Source: Clostridium sp. UBA2485 (GTDB taxonomy: Bacteria > Bacillota > Clostridia > Clostridiales > Clostridiaceae). Taken from it: a stretch of DNA of 64,000 bases. The notes below the pieces were generated by a model that ran no database searches, was not told where the DNA came from, and was given only the letters and a program-made list of their open reading frames with translations. The stretch covers positions 46,056 to 110,055 of the forward strand of contig NZ_DDOV01000020.1 of assembly GCF_002341865.1 (NCBI RefSeq), in the 5' to 3' direction. The translations under genes and the position numbers were made by a program. This document shows positions 1 through 10,137 of this stretch, one piece after another (positions within the stretch are counted from its first letter, which is position 1; every line of letters begins with the position of its first letter).

Positions 1-1
1 A

Positions 2-124
2 GATCCATCTTCAGTAGAATTCTGCCATGATATAGGATTAAATTATGTGTCTTGTTCACCATTTAGAGTACCAGTAGCAAGACTTGCAGCAGCTCAAGCA
101 CAAATTAAAAATCCAAGAAAATAA
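2..124 (+). CDS. ppdK: Pyruvate, phosphate dikinase, C-terminal end (5' part outside window)
   Basis: The window opens inside this gene: 40 codons and a TAA remain. The readable tail contains [20 protein letters not shown] followed by RLAAAQA, the conserved end of the PEP-binding domain of pyruvate phosphate dikinase, including the catalytic-cysteine region ([10 protein letters not shown]). The enzyme interconverts pyruvate, ATP and phosphate with PEP, AMP and pyrophosphate in the cytoplasm. A strong hairpin terminator follows within 5 bp, so it ends its transcription unit. Partial only because the window begins here. Confidence 0.93.
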   Translation, partial: DPSSVEFCHDIGLNYVSCSPFRVPVARLAAAQAQIKNPRK

Positions 125-128
125 TATT

Positions 129-156
129 AAAAAGCGTGGTTTTTACCACGCTTTTT
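129..156 (+). terminator. Intrinsic terminator of ppdK
   Basis: AAAAGCGTGGT and ACCACGCTTTT form an 11-bp stem with a short T-rich loop, and the 3' arm ends in a T-run. It starts a few bases after the ppdK stop. Confidence 0.9.
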
Positions 157-280
157 AAATTGAATAAAACTAAGTCTCGATTAATGTTTTCACAAATAAG
201 GTATAATATATATGTATATCATACTAAAAGTAGAAGTATATTAATTTATTGTATTAAAAAGCTGAAGGTGTTTTAATAAA

Positions 281-485
281 TTGACTATTGACAATTGACA
301 AAAGAGAATTATTGATACTTCTCTTTTGTAAGAAAAGCTTTCAATTGATTTCTTTTTTGAAGTGACGTAGCAATTTCTTATAAAGGATTAGCAATTATGT
401 TCCTAACAAAAAAATCTATTAAAGAAATTAGTTTTAATTAAACTAATTTCCACCATAATTGTCAATTGTCCGTTTTCAATTCTTT
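281..485. repeat. MITE-like inverted-repeat element, family 1, copy a
   Basis: About 200 bp with imperfect terminal inverted repeats rich in ATTGACAATTGAC-like units, an inner hairpin with TACTTCTCTTTTG, and a palindromic TTAGTTTTAATTAAACTAA block. The same modules recur, in the opposite order, at 31575-31744 and 51245-51400, and as right halves at 39601-39681 and 52155-52234. It has no coding capacity. It fills the gap between ppdK and the downstream minus-strand gene. Confidence 0.75.
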
Positions 486-490
486 ATTGA

Positions 491-1561
491 TTAAAGTTTT
501 GTATTGAATTTTTTTTCAATATAACATTTAAAACCAAAGGAAAAATTTAATTGGTCTTCCATATATATATTAGATTTTTTTAGCATGGATACAAAAGCTT
601 TTCTATTACATTTTGAAATGTTAGCATAGTAATCTCTAGATATTTTCCAATATTTTTGTGGAAAGCTTAAATAAGCTAAAATATATTTATAGTCCTCAAG
701 ATTTAAAGGGTTATGTTTTTCATAAGTATTTAAAAAACTTATGGTTAAATCTAAACCCCATCTATTTTTTTCTTTTCTTAAAAGTCTTCTTAGGCAATAG
801 GAGATATCTAGAGCACAGTAATCAATTTTGCATTTGTCAAAATCTATAAGCCATAAATTATCATCTTCATCAACTATAAGATTTTTACTAACATAATCGT
901 TATGGCAAAGTGAAGCTGTTAAATCCTCTTCTTTAATTGTAATTGCTATACTATGAGATATTTTAGCAAGTTTTATGTTAGTATCGAAGTTCTTAAGATA
1001 AATCTTAGAGTAGTTATCATGATATTTATATGCTAGGTTAGAATACATAAGCAAATTATTAAAGTGTTTATTTATAGAATTATAAAGACTGCTACATCCA
1101 ATCTTATTCTTACTACCTAATATAGGTTCAAAATTTTTACTAATGTCATGAACTTTACCAAGATTTGAAGAAGCTAATAATATTTCATAAACTGAGTCAA
1201 AGTCGCATTTATCACCATTTACCCAAGAAGTTAATATAAATAACATATTTTCGTAAACAACATATCTGCCGTGATTTGTAGTTGATAATATTCTAGGAAC
1301 ATTTATGTTATGACGATATAACCATTCTATAGCTGAATACACAAAAAGGAGTTCTTCAACAGGATAGTAAACTTTTTTTAGACAATATCTATCTTCACCA
1401 TTCTCTATCATATAAACAGCTCTTTGCTTGTCAGTATTCTTTAATTTTACCTGTTCCACTATAGCATTATTCAAATTATAATGAGGCAAAACATGTTTCT
1501 TTACATTATTTTCAGACAATAATTCTATATTATTTTTATAAATTGTTGCAGTAGTCATCAT
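491..1561 (-). CDS. CotS-family spore coat / APH-like kinase-fold protein
   Basis: A 356-residue protein of the aminoglycoside phosphotransferase (APH) fold. It has a Brenner-type HND motif at residues 220-222 (LCHNDYVSKN) and the metal-binding LIDFD near 239-242, as in the CotS/YsxE/YutH spore coat family. Clostridia carry several such genes with roles at the spore surface; the exact substrate is unknown. The start codon follows an AAGGAGAG site on the minus strand; two adjacent ATGs are possible. It is transcribed against its neighbours and lies alone between the MITE copy and the dgt operon. Family assignment is good; sporulation role is by analogy. Confidence 0.75.
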   Translation of the reverse strand: MMTTATIYKNNIELLSENNVKKHVLPHYNLNNAIVEQVKLKNTDKQRAVYMIENGEDRYCLKKVYYPVEELLFVYSAIEWLYRHNINVPRILSTTNHGRYVVYENMLFILTSWVNGDKCDFDSVYEILLASSNLGKVHDISKNFEPILGSKNKIGCSSLYNSINKHFNNLLMYSNLAYKYHDNYSKIYLKNFDTNIKLAKISHSIAITIKEEDLTASLCHNDYVSKNLIVDEDDNLWLIDFDKCKIDYCALDISYCLRRLLRKEKNRWGLDLTISFLNTYEKHNPLNLEDYKYILAYLSFPQKYWKISRDYYANISKCNRKAFVSMLKKSNIYMEDQLNFSFGFKCYIEKKFNTKL

Positions 1562-1704
1562 AACACTCTCCTTTAAACATTACATTATAAGGATATTAAG
1601 GAAAAAACATTAATATACATCAATATTAAAAATACTTATAAAAAAGTTTAAATACATAAATAAAGGGTTTTACATTTAAAGAGGCGAATATTCTATAGAC
1701 ACTT

Positions 1705-1735
1705 ACAGTTTAAAAATTCGTTAAATTTAAACTGT
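1705..1735. repeat. 10-bp perfect inverted repeat in intergenic region
   Basis: ACAGTTTAAA at 1705-1714 and TTTAAACTGT at 1726-1735, 11 bp apart. The intergenic region 1562-2159 is otherwise AT-rich with no readable gene. It could be an operator or a hairpin in the leader of the dgt-dnaG-rpoD unit. Confidence 0.5.
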
Positions 1736-1798
1736 TATAATATAAAAGTTATGTTATAAAGTCTAAAATTATATAAAGTTTTCATGGTAGTTTATAAT

Positions 1799-1845
1799 TA
1801 GGTTTCTAAATATGAGTGTGTAAAATAGTCAAGTTTAGAAACCTA
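1799..1845. repeat. 12-bp perfect inverted repeat in intergenic region
   Basis: TAGGTTTCTAAA at 1799-1810 and TTTAGAAACCTA at 1834-1845, separated by 23 bp. Second dyad of the same 600-bp gap; no long T-run follows, so it is not an obvious terminator. Confidence 0.5.
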
Positions 1846-2159
1846 AAAAGATTATAATTTAAAATGAATAAACAGATTTTCACCTTTTGAATATCATTGG
1901 TATTTAAAGGAGAATATATATATAATACATTGAAATTTAATGTATAGCTCAATATAACTGCTTAATTTGATAGTTTGATTTATAACTTTAATCAATAAAC
2001 AATCTGAAATAGAAAGCTCACAATTATTCATTAACAATCATTAATTATAAATTTTATAAGGATAAATACTTTACGGATTGCGAATGTTGAACTGTGAATT
2101 GAATAGGTACAATTAGAAAACTAAATAGCTATATATTAAATTATTAGGAGGAGTGATGG

Positions 2160-3191
2160 ATGAACATAAGAGAAAGAATAGAAAAAAATGAAGAGCTTAT
2201 TCTAAATCCTTATGCAGCATTATCAATTAACTCTAAAGGAAGAGTAATTAAGGAAAATAAAGATGAAATGAGAACCGATTATATGGTGGATAGAGACAGA
2301 ATAATACATTGCAAATCTTTTAGAAGATTAAAATTAAAGACTCAGGTGTATATTAAAACTTGGAATGATCACTATAGAACTAGGCTTACTCATACTTTAG
2401 AAGTTAGTCAAATCGCTAGAACTATAGGAAAAGGTATAGGACTTAATGAAGATTTAATAGAAGCTATTGCACTAGGGCATGATATAGGCCATGTTGCTTT
2501 TGCGCATAATGGTGAGGAGGTTTTAAATGAATTATTACCTCAAGGGTTTAAACATAATGAAAATAGTGTTAGAGTTTTAACAAAAATTGAAAAGTTAGGG
2601 AAAGGGCTAAATTTAACTTATGAGGTTATAGATGGAATATTGAATCATAGTGGATTTTCTTCCCAATCAAAAGGGGCTTGTACTTTGGAAGGACAAGTAG
2701 TAAAATATAGTGACAAAATTGCCTATGTGAATCATGATATAGATGATTCTATAAGAGCAGGAATTCTCCGTGAAAGTGACTTGCCAAGAGAAGTTATAGA
2801 AGTTTTAGGAAAAAATCATAGCAATAGAATTGAAAGCTTGGTCAATGACTGTATTTATAATACTTTGGAAAACATTAAAAATAATAATATTCAAGTTGCA
2901 TTGTCAAATAAAGTACAAGAATCTTTAGGTGAACTTAGGAATTTTATGTTTAAAAATATATATAAAGGAAATATTTTAAAAGTAGAGAGAGAAAAAGCAA
3001 AATTTGTTTTAAAGCATGTATATTCATATTTTTACAAACATCCAGAAAAACTGCCATATTTTTATAAGACCATTGCGAATAATGAAGGGCTTGAACAGGG
3101 TGTTGCAGATTATATTTCAGGCATGAGCGATGAGTATTGTTTACAGCTTTTTAATGATTTATATGTGCCCAAACAAAGCATTTATATATAA
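2160..3191 (+). CDS. dgt: Deoxyguanosinetriphosphate triphosphohydrolase-like protein (HD domain)
   Basis: A 343-residue protein that would hydrolyse dNTPs to nucleosides and triphosphate. The HD metal site is complete: [10 protein letters not shown] gives His78, GHDIGH gives His107-Asp108, and [11 protein letters not shown] gives Asp185. The N-terminal block with [10 protein letters not shown] is typical of type-2 dGTPases. Length matches the short Dgt-like family of Firmicutes. An AGGAGG site lies 6-8 bp before the ATG. It sits directly upstream of dnaG and rpoD, the conserved clostridial arrangement, and probably belongs to the same transcription unit. Confidence 0.9.
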   Translation: MNIRERIEKNEELILNPYAALSINSKGRVIKENKDEMRTDYMVDRDRIIHCKSFRRLKLKTQVYIKTWNDHYRTRLTHTLEVSQIARTIGKGIGLNEDLIEAIALGHDIGHVAFAHNGEEVLNELLPQGFKHNENSVRVLTKIEKLGKGLNLTYEVIDGILNHSGFSSQSKGACTLEGQVVKYSDKIAYVNHDIDDSIRAGILRESDLPREVIEVLGKNHSNRIESLVNDCIYNTLENIKNNNIQVALSNKVQESLGELRNFMFKNIYKGNILKVEREKAKFVLKHVYSYFYKHPEKLPYFYKTIANNEGLEQGVADYISGMSDEYCLQLFNDLYVPKQSIYI

Positions 3192-3319
3192 TTTATAATT
3201 TTACTAAGACATTATAAAACTACAAAAATTTGCATTTTTGAAGGAAAAATCTAATTTACAAAGAATATATAAAAAGTAAAAAAGTTTATTTTATAAAAAC
3301 TTATAAGAAAAAAGAAGGA

Positions 3320-3357
3320 TTTTATACTTTTTTGTCGAAAATGACAAAAGTGTAAAA
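3320..3357 (+). other. Imperfect hairpin just upstream of dnaG
   Basis: TTTTATAC plus a T-run and TGTC pairs with GACAAAA plus GTGTAAAA around the loop GAAAAT. It ends about 22 bp before the chosen dnaG start. It might be a weak terminator of dgt or a 5' UTR structure acting on dnaG; the sequence does not decide. Confidence 0.4.
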
Positions 3358-3379
3358 TTAAAAGGTGGGATATAATTTA

Positions 3380-5140
3380 GTGATTTCAGAAGAAGTCATA
3401 CAAAAAGTAAAAGAACAAACAGATATTATTGATGTAATATCAGAAAAAGTAAGACTCAAAAAATCAGGACGAAATTTCATAGGAAATTGTCCTTTTCATA
3501 GTGAAAAAACTCCATCATTCACTGTTTCTCAGGATAAACAAATATATAAATGTTTTGGTTGCGGAGAAGCAGGAAATGTATTTAGTTTTATTATGAAAGT
3601 TGAAAATAAGAGTTTTCCTGAAGCAGTTAAAGCTTTGGCTGAAAAGGTTGGTATTGAGGTAGAGGAAAAAAGCAATTTAAATAAAGCTAAAAAAGATAAG
3701 TTTGAAAAAATGAAAAAGTTAAATGTAGATGCAGCTAAATACTTCTATGCAAATTTAAGAAAAAATAAAAAAGCTTTCCAGTACCTAAAGAATAGGTCTA
3801 TGGATGAAAGAACTATGACAAAATTTGGACTTGGATTTGCATTAGATGAATGGCACGCACTCGGAGACTATTTAAGGGGAAAAGGTTATAGTGATAAGGA
3901 GATGTCAGATCTAGGACTAATTATTAAAAGTAAAAAGAGCAACTACTATGACCGTTTTAGGAATAGAGTTATTTTTCCAGTTTTTGATTATAAGGGTGTA
4001 GTTATTGGTTTTGGAGGCAGAGTTTTAGATGACTCAAAGCCTAAATATTTAAATTCACCAGAAACACCTTTATTTTTAAAAGGAACCAACTTGTATGGTT
4101 TAAATTTTGCCATAAAACAAAATATGAATAGAACAGTTGTTATTGTTGAAGGATATATGGACTGTATTGCACTTCATCAACAAGGTATAACTAACGTTGT
4201 GGCAACTTTGGGGACTGCTTTAACGGAGCAACAAGCAAAGTTATTAAAAAGATATGCAGACAAGGCAATAATTTCCTATGATGCGGATTTAGCAGGTCAA
4301 AAGGCTACTTTAAGAGGACTAGACATACTAAAAAAATCTGGATTTGATGTTAGGGTTTTATCAGTCCCAAGTGGAAAGGATCCAGATGAGTTCATAAAGA
4401 CTTACGGCAAAGAAGCCTTTCAGGCATTAATAAATGAAGCTATGCCACTTGTTGATTACAAAATCAAAAAAGTAGAAGAAGGCATAAATTTTACAGATAA
4501 TGAAATGATAATAAGGTATAAAAATAAAGTATTAGAAATAATAAAAGACTTAAGTGATTTTGAAAAAAATATATATATAAAACAAGTTGCAGAGAAACTT
4601 AAAGTAAAAGAAGAGTTATTAAGTGACGAATTTAACCAAAAAATCAAACAAAATGAAAAAAATGATAATATACAGCATAATTATGGGCAAAATCTATATA
4701 TAGAGCCAGCTCATATTAAGGCTGAAAGAATATTACTTAAGTTTATGTTAACAGATACTGATAAATTTAATTTTATATCTTATGAATTAAAGGATTGTGG
4801 TTTTGTATCTTACAGTCATAAAACACTTTATGATTTAATTTTAAAATTTAATGATTTATCCTATGAAGATAAATTAAAACATATCGAGAATAACTGTAAT
4901 GATAGTGAAACTACAAAACAATTTATTAACTTGATGGAATATGAAATAAGTGGAGATAAGTATGACCTTGATAAAATGATTCATGATTGTATCAAGATGA
5001 TTAAAAAATATAGGTTAGAGGAGTCGGAAAAAGAAGTTATGAATAAAATTAAACAGTATGAATCTAAAGGCCTTGTAGAGAAGTCTTTAAAGTGTACACA
5101 AGAGTTAATTGATATACAAAAGGCATTAAAAAACATATAA
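3380..5140 (+). CDS. dnaG: DNA primase
   Basis: Makes RNA primers at the replication fork. The CHC2 zinc finger is visible (Cys37, His40, Cys58, Cys61, in CPFH...[10 protein letters not shown]), followed by the primase core and the TOPRIM domain with [14 protein letters not shown] and [11 protein letters not shown]; the less conserved C-terminal DnaB-binding region closes the protein. I chose the GTG that yields [10 protein letters not shown], the usual DnaG start, with GGTGGG about 11 bp upstream; a GTG 15 bp earlier is also open. About 586 residues, normal for the family. It is followed after 22 bp by rpoD. Confidence 0.95.
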   Translation: MISEEVIQKVKEQTDIIDVISEKVRLKKSGRNFIGNCPFHSEKTPSFTVSQDKQIYKCFGCGEAGNVFSFIMKVENKSFPEAVKALAEKVGIEVEEKSNLNKAKKDKFEKMKKLNVDAAKYFYANLRKNKKAFQYLKNRSMDERTMTKFGLGFALDEWHALGDYLRGKGYSDKEMSDLGLIIKSKKSNYYDRFRNRVIFPVFDYKGVVIGFGGRVLDDSKPKYLNSPETPLFLKGTNLYGLNFAIKQNMNRTVVIVEGYMDCIALHQQGITNVVATLGTALTEQQAKLLKRYADKAIISYDADLAGQKATLRGLDILKKSGFDVRVLSVPSGKDPDEFIKTYGKEAFQALINEAMPLVDYKIKKVEEGINFTDNEMIIRYKNKVLEIIKDLSDFEKNIYIKQVAEKLKVKEELLSDEFNQKIKQNEKNDNIQHNYGQNLYIEPAHIKAERILLKFMLTDTDKFNFISYELKDCGFVSYSHKTLYDLILKFNDLSYEDKLKHIENNCNDSETTKQFINLMEYEISGDKYDLDKMIHDCIKMIKKYRLEESEKEVMNKIKQYESKGLVEKSLKCTQELIDIQKALKNI

Positions 5141-5162
5141 GTTGATGAAGGGAGGTAATGTA

Positions 5163-6218
5163 ATGAAAGATAAAAATACAAAAATAACTGTAGTTAAAAA
5201 GCTGATTGAAAAAGGTAAAAAGAAGGGTTCATTAACGTATAAAGAAATAATAGATGAACTTGATGAAATAGATTTAAGCCCAGAGCAAATTGAAAAAATA
5301 TATGAAGTATTAGAATCAATGGAAATAGATGTTGTGGGAGATCTTCAAGAAGAGGAAGAAGAAATAGATATATCTATACCAGAAGGTATTACTATAGATG
5401 ACCCAGTAAGAATGTATTTAAAAGAAATAGGTAAAGTACCGCTATTATCATCAGAAGAAGAAATAGAACTTGCAAAGAGAATTGAAGAAGGCGATGCTTA
5501 TGCGAAAAAGAAATTAGCAGAAGCTAACTTAAGACTGGTTGTAAGCATTGCTAAAAGATATGTGGGAAGAGGAATGTTATTTCTTGATTTGATTCAAGAG
5601 GGTAATTTAGGTCTTATTAAAGCTGTTGAAAAGTTTGATTATAGAAAAGGTTATAAGTTCAGTACTTATGCTACATGGTGGATTAGACAGGCAATAACTA
5701 GAGCTATTGCTGATCAGGCTAGAACTATAAGAATACCAGTACACATGGTTGAAACTATTAATAAACTTATAAGAGTTTCTAGACAATTACTACAGGAATT
5801 AGGTAGAGAACCATTACCGGAAGAAATTGCAAAGCAAATGGATATGTCAGTAGATAAAGTTCGTGAGATTATGAAAATTGCTCAAGAACCAGTATCACTT
5901 GAAACTCCGATAGGGGAAGAGGAAGATAGTCATTTAGGAGATTTTATTCCAGATGATGATGCTCCAGCGCCAGCAGAAGCAGCTGCCTTTACTATGCTCA
6001 AAGAACAACTAATAAGTCAATTACGTACATTAACTCCAAGGGAAGAAAAGGTTTTAAGATTAAGGTTTGGATTGGATGATGGAAGAGCTAGAACCTTAGA
6101 AGAGGTTGGTAAAGAATTTAATGTAACAAGAGAAAGAATAAGACAAATAGAAGCTAAAGCTTTAAGAAAGTTAAGGCATCCAAGTAGAAGTAAGAAATTA
6201 AAAGATTATCTAGATTAG
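5163..6218 (+). CDS. rpoD: RNA polymerase primary sigma factor SigA/RpoD
   Basis: The vegetative sigma factor, about 351 residues. Region 1.1-like N-terminus, region 1.2 with [17 protein letters not shown], region 2 with [18 protein letters not shown] and [15 protein letters not shown] (-10 recognition), region 3, and region 4 with the [23 protein letters not shown] (-35 recognition). The start is the ATG 7 bp after GGGAGG; an ATG 21 bp earlier overlaps that site and is unlikely. It is the last gene before a good terminator, in the dnaG-rpoD operon. Confidence 0.97.
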   Translation: MKDKNTKITVVKKLIEKGKKKGSLTYKEIIDELDEIDLSPEQIEKIYEVLESMEIDVVGDLQEEEEEIDISIPEGITIDDPVRMYLKEIGKVPLLSSEEEIELAKRIEEGDAYAKKKLAEANLRLVVSIAKRYVGRGMLFLDLIQEGNLGLIKAVEKFDYRKGYKFSTYATWWIRQAITRAIADQARTIRIPVHMVETINKLIRVSRQLLQELGREPLPEEIAKQMDMSVDKVREIMKIAQEPVSLETPIGEEEDSHLGDFIPDDDAPAPAEAAAFTMLKEQLISQLRTLTPREEKVLRLRFGLDDGRARTLEEVGKEFNVTRERIRQIEAKALRKLRHPSRSKKLKDYLD

Positions 6219-6243
6219 AGCACCATCTTGGTGTTCTTTTTTT
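6218..6243 (+). terminator. Intrinsic terminator of rpoD
   Basis: GAGCACCA pairs with TGGTGTTC around a tiny loop, followed by TTTTTTT. The stem begins at the rpoD stop codon. Confidence 0.9.
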
Positions 6244-6328
6244 AACACTATTATACATAAAGTTAAAATATAATTAAATTTACCATCTATGGATTTTATG
6301 GTATAATTTGAGCAAAGAAGGTGATAAA

Positions 6329-7216
6329 ATGACGGTATTTACTTCTAAAAAAGATAAAGAAGTAATCTCAATATTGCTACTAGCATTGTTGTACAATGTT
6401 TTGCTTGTAATTTTGATAAATAATATGCACTCTTATGTAGTTATAAATTTACTAAGATTAATGATTGTAGCTTGTAATTTATATTACTTTTATTATATAT
6501 TTTTATGGCTATCATTAAAATATGAACTATATGAAGACAAATTAATAATTAATGGTCTAAATGGATTAAAGAAGATAGAAATCCCATTAAAAGATATAGA
6601 AGGATATACAAAATTAAGTGGTAAAATTAAAGGTGTAAAATTATCAGGGATTGCAACAAATACTTTTGCATTAGGTAGAACTGTAGTTAAAAAAGTTGGT
6701 ACTACAAGAATGTTTGTGACTAATAATAAAAATGTTATATATTTAAAAACACAGGATTGCAACATTGCAATTTCTCCAGAAGATGTGTCTGCAGTAGAAG
6801 GTTTATTAAATAAGAATGGTATTTACTTAATGGATTGGGAAACAAAGTTTAATAAGGTAAATAAGTTATATAAAAATATAAAGTATAAATTACCATTATT
6901 TTTAACGAGTATTGTTATTATAATACTTACTATAAATCCATTATTTTTATATGTAACTCAAAGATTGCCAGATGTAATGCCAATAACTTTTGATGCCAAG
7001 CTTAGACCAGTAGTCATGGGCACACCTAAGCAATTTACTTTTACACAAATGACTTATGGAGGATTAAATATGGGATTGCTGTTTTGTATGTATTATGCCT
7101 CTTATTTTTGTGCTAAATATGATAAAAAAACAGCCTATAGATATTTATATATAGCCTTAGCGGTAGCATCAGTATTTTTATATATGCAAATAAGAATGTT
7201 ATTAATAGCAGTGTAA
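6329..7216 (+). CDS. Membrane protein with PH-like (YcxB/bPH type) central domain, unknown function
   Basis: About 295 residues. Two N-terminal transmembrane segments (ISILLLALLYNVLLVILI and LLRLMIVACNLYYFYYIFLW), a soluble beta-rich region with YELYEDKLIINGLNG that looks like a bacterial PH-like domain, then two or three C-terminal transmembrane segments. I do not recognise a specific family. The start is the ATG 6 bp after AAGGTG; a TTG seven codons upstream is open but poorly placed. It ends 12 bp before trmK and is probably co-transcribed with it. Confidence 0.65.
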   Translation: MTVFTSKKDKEVISILLLALLYNVLLVILINNMHSYVVINLLRLMIVACNLYYFYYIFLWLSLKYELYEDKLIINGLNGLKKIEIPLKDIEGYTKLSGKIKGVKLSGIATNTFALGRTVVKKVGTTRMFVTNNKNVIYLKTQDCNIAISPEDVSAVEGLLNKNGIYLMDWETKFNKVNKLYKNIKYKLPLFLTSIVIIILTINPLFLYVTQRLPDVMPITFDAKLRPVVMGTPKQFTFTQMTYGGLNMGLLFCMYYASYFCAKYDKKTAYRYLYIALAVASVFLYMQIRMLLIAV

Positions 7217-7228
7217 AGGATGACGGAA

Positions 7229-7918
7229 ATGAACTTAAGCGATAGATTAAAAACCGTAGGTGAAATGATAAAAGATGTTAACACCATTGTAGATGTGGGA
7301 ACAGACCATGCCTATATACCAATTTATCTTATTAAGAATAATATTATAGAAAAAGCTATAGCTTCTGACATCAATAGTGGTCCTGTAGAAAAGGCAAAAA
7401 AAAATGTCAGTGATTATAATTTGCAGGATAAGATAAGTTGTAGATTAGGTGGAGGACTTACTACTGTAAAACCTAAGGAAGTGGATGCAGCTATAATAGC
7501 AGGTATGGGAGGAAACTTAATTAGAGATATAATTGAAGAAAGCAAAGAAGTTTTTAAAAATCTTGATTATGCTATACTTCAGCCTGTTCAAAATCCAGAG
7601 GTGTTAAGGGAATATATTTATAAAAGTGGATACAAAATAATAGATGAAGAACTAGTAAAAGAAGAAGATAAATTTTATGAAATTTTTAAAGTTAAATATG
7701 ATAATAAAATTAAAGAAACACAAGCTATATACTATGAAGTTAGTGAAACTCTTATAAAGAAGAAACATCCTGTGATGAAGGAATATTTAGTATTTAAGTT
7801 AGATAAATATACTAAGATTTACAGTGGCTTAAATCAAGAAACTGAAAGTGCTATAAAAAGAAAAGAACAATTAGAGAAAATAATTATAAAGCTAAAGGAG
7901 TTTTTACAATGTCTTTAA
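7229..7918 (+). CDS. trmK: tRNA (adenine(22)-N1)-methyltransferase
   Basis: A SAM-dependent methyltransferase that modifies A22 of tRNA. The Rossmann motif I DVGTDHAYIPIYL and the AAIIAGMGGNLIRDII motif are diagnostic of TrmK (COG2384). About 229 residues. The second ATG is preferred because AAAGGA lies 8 bp upstream; the first ATG abuts that site. The last 10 bp overlap the start of the NIF3-family gene, a pairing conserved in Firmicutes. Confidence 0.92.
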   Translation: MNLSDRLKTVGEMIKDVNTIVDVGTDHAYIPIYLIKNNIIEKAIASDINSGPVEKAKKNVSDYNLQDKISCRLGGGLTTVKPKEVDAAIIAGMGGNLIRDIIEESKEVFKNLDYAILQPVQNPEVLREYIYKSGYKIIDEELVKEEDKFYEIFKVKYDNKIKETQAIYYEVSETLIKKKHPVMKEYLVFKLDKYTKIYSGLNQETESAIKRKEQLEKIIIKLKEFLQCL

Positions 7919-8724
7919 AAGTAAAAGATATTATAAGAATAATGGAAGGCTATGCCCCAAGCAAATTGAAGGAAGACTATGATAATGTAGGACTAATGGT
8001 AGGAGATAGTAATGCAGAAGTAACTTCTATATTAGTTGCGCTAGATGCTACATTAGAGGTAATAGAAGAAGCAATAGAGAAAAATTGTAATTTTATATTA
8101 ACTCATCATCCAATATTATTTTTAAAGCCTAAAACAATAACTACAGATAATCTTTTAGGTAAGAAAATAATTAAATTAATTAAAAATGATATAAATGTAT
8201 ATTCAAGCCACACAAATTTAGACTCTGTTGAAGATGGAATTAGTGATATAGCTACAAGGATGCTGGGATATGATAAGTTTGCTATTATAGAAAATACGTT
8301 AGTGCCAGAGTATAACAATGGGAAAAATGGAATAGGAAGATTAATAAAATTAGAAACACCAGTTAAGTTAAAAGATTTATGTGAAAAAGTTAAAGTTAGC
8401 TTCAATACACCTTTTATAAGATATGTAGGTGAAGAGAATAAAGAAGTCAGTACTATTGCAGTAGTAAATGGTAGTGGAGAAGATTTCTTTGCTATAAGTA
8501 AAGCTAAAGGTGCAGATTGTATTATAACAGGGGATACTACATATCATTATGTAAGTGATATAAAAGAGGAAGATGTAGCTATCATAGATGCTGGGCATTT
8601 TGCTACAGAATGGCCACCAATGATAGATTTTGGAAAAATTTTCAAAAAATTACTTAGAGAAAATAACTTTAATAACAAAGTATACATATCAGAAAAAATG
8701 CAAGATCCCTATAAATTTATATAA
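7909..8724 (+). CDS. NIF3-like dinuclear metal-centre protein
   Basis: A 271-residue member of the NIF3/YqfO (DUF34) family, often annotated GTP cyclohydrolase I type 2. Metal ligands are visible: FILTHHPILF (double His), YSSHTNLDS, and the C-terminal ITGDTTYH and DAGHFATEWP blocks. It is the short form without the inserted PII-like domain of Bacillus YqfO. The biochemical role is unsettled. It overlaps trmK by 10 bp and has AAAGGAG before the ATG, so the two are translationally coupled. Confidence 0.9.
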   Translation: MSLKVKDIIRIMEGYAPSKLKEDYDNVGLMVGDSNAEVTSILVALDATLEVIEEAIEKNCNFILTHHPILFLKPKTITTDNLLGKKIIKLIKNDINVYSSHTNLDSVEDGISDIATRMLGYDKFAIIENTLVPEYNNGKNGIGRLIKLETPVKLKDLCEKVKVSFNTPFIRYVGEENKEVSTIAVVNGSGEDFFAISKAKGADCIITGDTTYHYVSDIKEEDVAIIDAGHFATEWPPMIDFGKIFKKLLRENNFNNKVYISEKMQDPYKFI

Positions 8725-8748
8725 GTTTTAATTATAGGAAAAAAATAT

Positions 8749-8777
8749 TTGCATTTATGAGTAAACTATGATAACAT
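8749..8777 (+). promoter_or_regulatory. Promoter of rnpB
   Basis: TTGCAT at 8749-8754, 17-bp spacer, TAACAT at 8772-8777. The predicted start is 7-8 bp further on, at the 5' end of the RNase P RNA. Confidence 0.7.
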
Positions 8778-8784
8778 ATATTTT

Positions 8785-9124
8785 GCGAGTAAGCCAGACA
8801 ATCGCTGCTGATTTATTCAGGAGAGGAAAGTCCGAGCTCCATAGGGCAGGGTGCTGGGTAACCCCCAGTGGAGGCAACTCTAAGGAAAGTGCAACAGAGA
8901 GATACCGCCTAAGTTTACTTAGGTAAGGGTGGAAAGGCGAGGTAAGAGCTCACCAGCGTACTGGCGACTGTACGGCTATGTAAACCCCACCTGGAGCAAG
9001 ACCGAATAGGAAGGTAAATGGGATTGCCCGTCCCGCCTTCGGGTGTGTCGCTTGAGCCCATTGGTAACAATGGGCCTAGATAGATGATTGTCAAATACAG
9101 AACTCGGCTTATAGGTTTACTCGT
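8785..9124 (+). ncRNA. rnpB: RNase P RNA
   Basis: The catalytic RNA that matures tRNA 5' ends. The universal core is readable: GAGGAAAGTCCGAGCTCC near the 5' end and ACAGAACTCGGCTTATAG near the 3' end form P4 and the conserved regions CR-I/CR-V, and GCGAGTAAGCC pairs with GGTTTACTCGT to give P1. The loop sequences AGAGAT and GGTAAGAGCTCACC also fit the bacterial A-type RNA. Its own promoter lies just upstream and an intrinsic terminator just downstream. The 3' end is duplicated at 13371-13464 (see findings). Confidence 0.97.
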
Positions 9125-9197
9125 ACCATTGAAAACACTAGGTTTATGACTTAGTGTTTTTTATTTTGCCATTCTTGTGCCAGTCTAAAAGTTAAAC
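9093..9197. repeat. rnpB 3' end / candidate attachment site, copy 1
   Basis: The last 30 bases of rnpB, its terminator and the tract CCATTCTTGTGCCAGTCTAA plus AAGTTAAAC. A degenerate second copy spans 13371-13464, and the outer part (attttgccattcttgtgccag) is again present at 15807-15842, next to an integrase remnant. This pattern fits an element that integrated at the 3' end of rnpB. The gap 9167-9370 shows nothing else readable. Confidence 0.6.
9132..9166 (+). terminator. Intrinsic terminator of rnpB
   Basis: AAAACACTA pairs with TAGTGTTTT over a 11-base loop, followed by T-rich sequence. A close copy of this hairpin occurs at 13410-13438. Confidence 0.88.
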
Positions 9198-9370
9198 TAC
9201 TATTATACAAAATTATTGAAATTCCTTTAAAATATATAGGGGGATTATGTTTTTATATACAAATTTTATAAAAAATTCTAATAAATGAATAAATTTTAAA
9301 AGCATAATAGTATTATTTTGTTTGAAAAACTCATAAGGAATTGGAGAAAGCGAAAACATTAATAGAATAA

Positions 9371-9922
9371 CTATTTTTATTATTTTCTTTTATCTCCGCT
9401 CATTTAAATTGTTATGAACAAACAGACGATTTAAGAGAAACAGAAGTTTTAATTTGTCCAGAAGATAATAAAGCAAGAGCTATAGAACAAAGAATACTTA
9501 AAATCTTAGAAAACTTAGGTTTTAAAAATAGAAGAATTAGTGAACAAAATAGTTTACCAGACTTAAACTTAATAAACCATAGCTCTATGATTATAGAATG
9601 TTTTTTTGTAGACAGTAAGGCAAATGTAGAGTTATATAAAAAAGTAGGTGCAGAAAGATTAGCTAATGCAATTGTAGAAGTAATTACAGGCAAGTCTATA
9701 CCTAATAATAGTAATTGGTATTCTTTAGATGGAAAGTATGGAATAGTAACCGCAAAGGACGGTTTAAATATAAAAAAATGTAAATCTACTAATAGCAAAA
9801 TACTAGGTGTTTTGAAGCATGGAGAAAAAGTAAGATTATATAGGAAAGAGGATAATTGGATACACATTTATCATTCTGAGCATGGTGGTTATGTGTATGT
9901 AGAATATATAGATATATTATAG
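9371..9922 (+). pseudogene. Phage-type N-acetylmuramoyl-L-alanine amidase (endolysin), N-terminus missing
   Basis: An open frame of 183 codons with no start: it reads ISAHLNCYEQTDDLRETEV, the second half of an Amidase_3-type catalytic domain (the SIHxN block, then MIIECFFVDS as the conserved glutamate strand), and ends in an SH3-like wall-binding domain (AKDGLNIKKC, KHGEKVRLYR, GGYVYVEY). An internal ATG at 9587 would make only 111 residues and lack half the domain. The first zinc ligands are absent, so it is inactive. It is likely the lysis gene of a decayed prophage; a holin remnant lies at 13.8 kb. Confidence 0.8.
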
Positions 9923-9926
9923 TTTA

Positions 9927-9969
9927 AAGATAGTTTCTAGGGTGAAATCTAGGACCTATCTATTTTTTA
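9927..9969 (+). terminator. Probable terminator after the endolysin fragment
   Basis: An imperfect stem, AGATAGTTTCTAGG against CTAGGACCTATCT, followed by ATTTTTTACTTTTT, just after the stop. Confidence 0.6.
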
Positions 9970-10137
9970 CTTTTTCTTAATAAATTTCTAAATAGGGGAG
10001 GGAGAACTATAATATTTTGCAGATTAGTTTGTATCATTAATACTTTGTCACGATAAGACATTAATGAGATTTTTCATTGATTTAGAACTATAGTTCGATT
10101 ACTATTAAAGTATTATAAAAAATGAGGAGGCCATTCT

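Noticed and set aside
1985..2125. Possible further MITE before dgt (GAACTGTGAATTGAATAGG, loosely like 34095-34130)
   Set aside because: Similarity is short and AT-driven; no clear terminal repeats.
9412..9867. 151-residue minus-strand frame
   Set aside because: Opposite-strand shadow of the endolysin fragment; the plus strand reads as amidase and SH3 domains.
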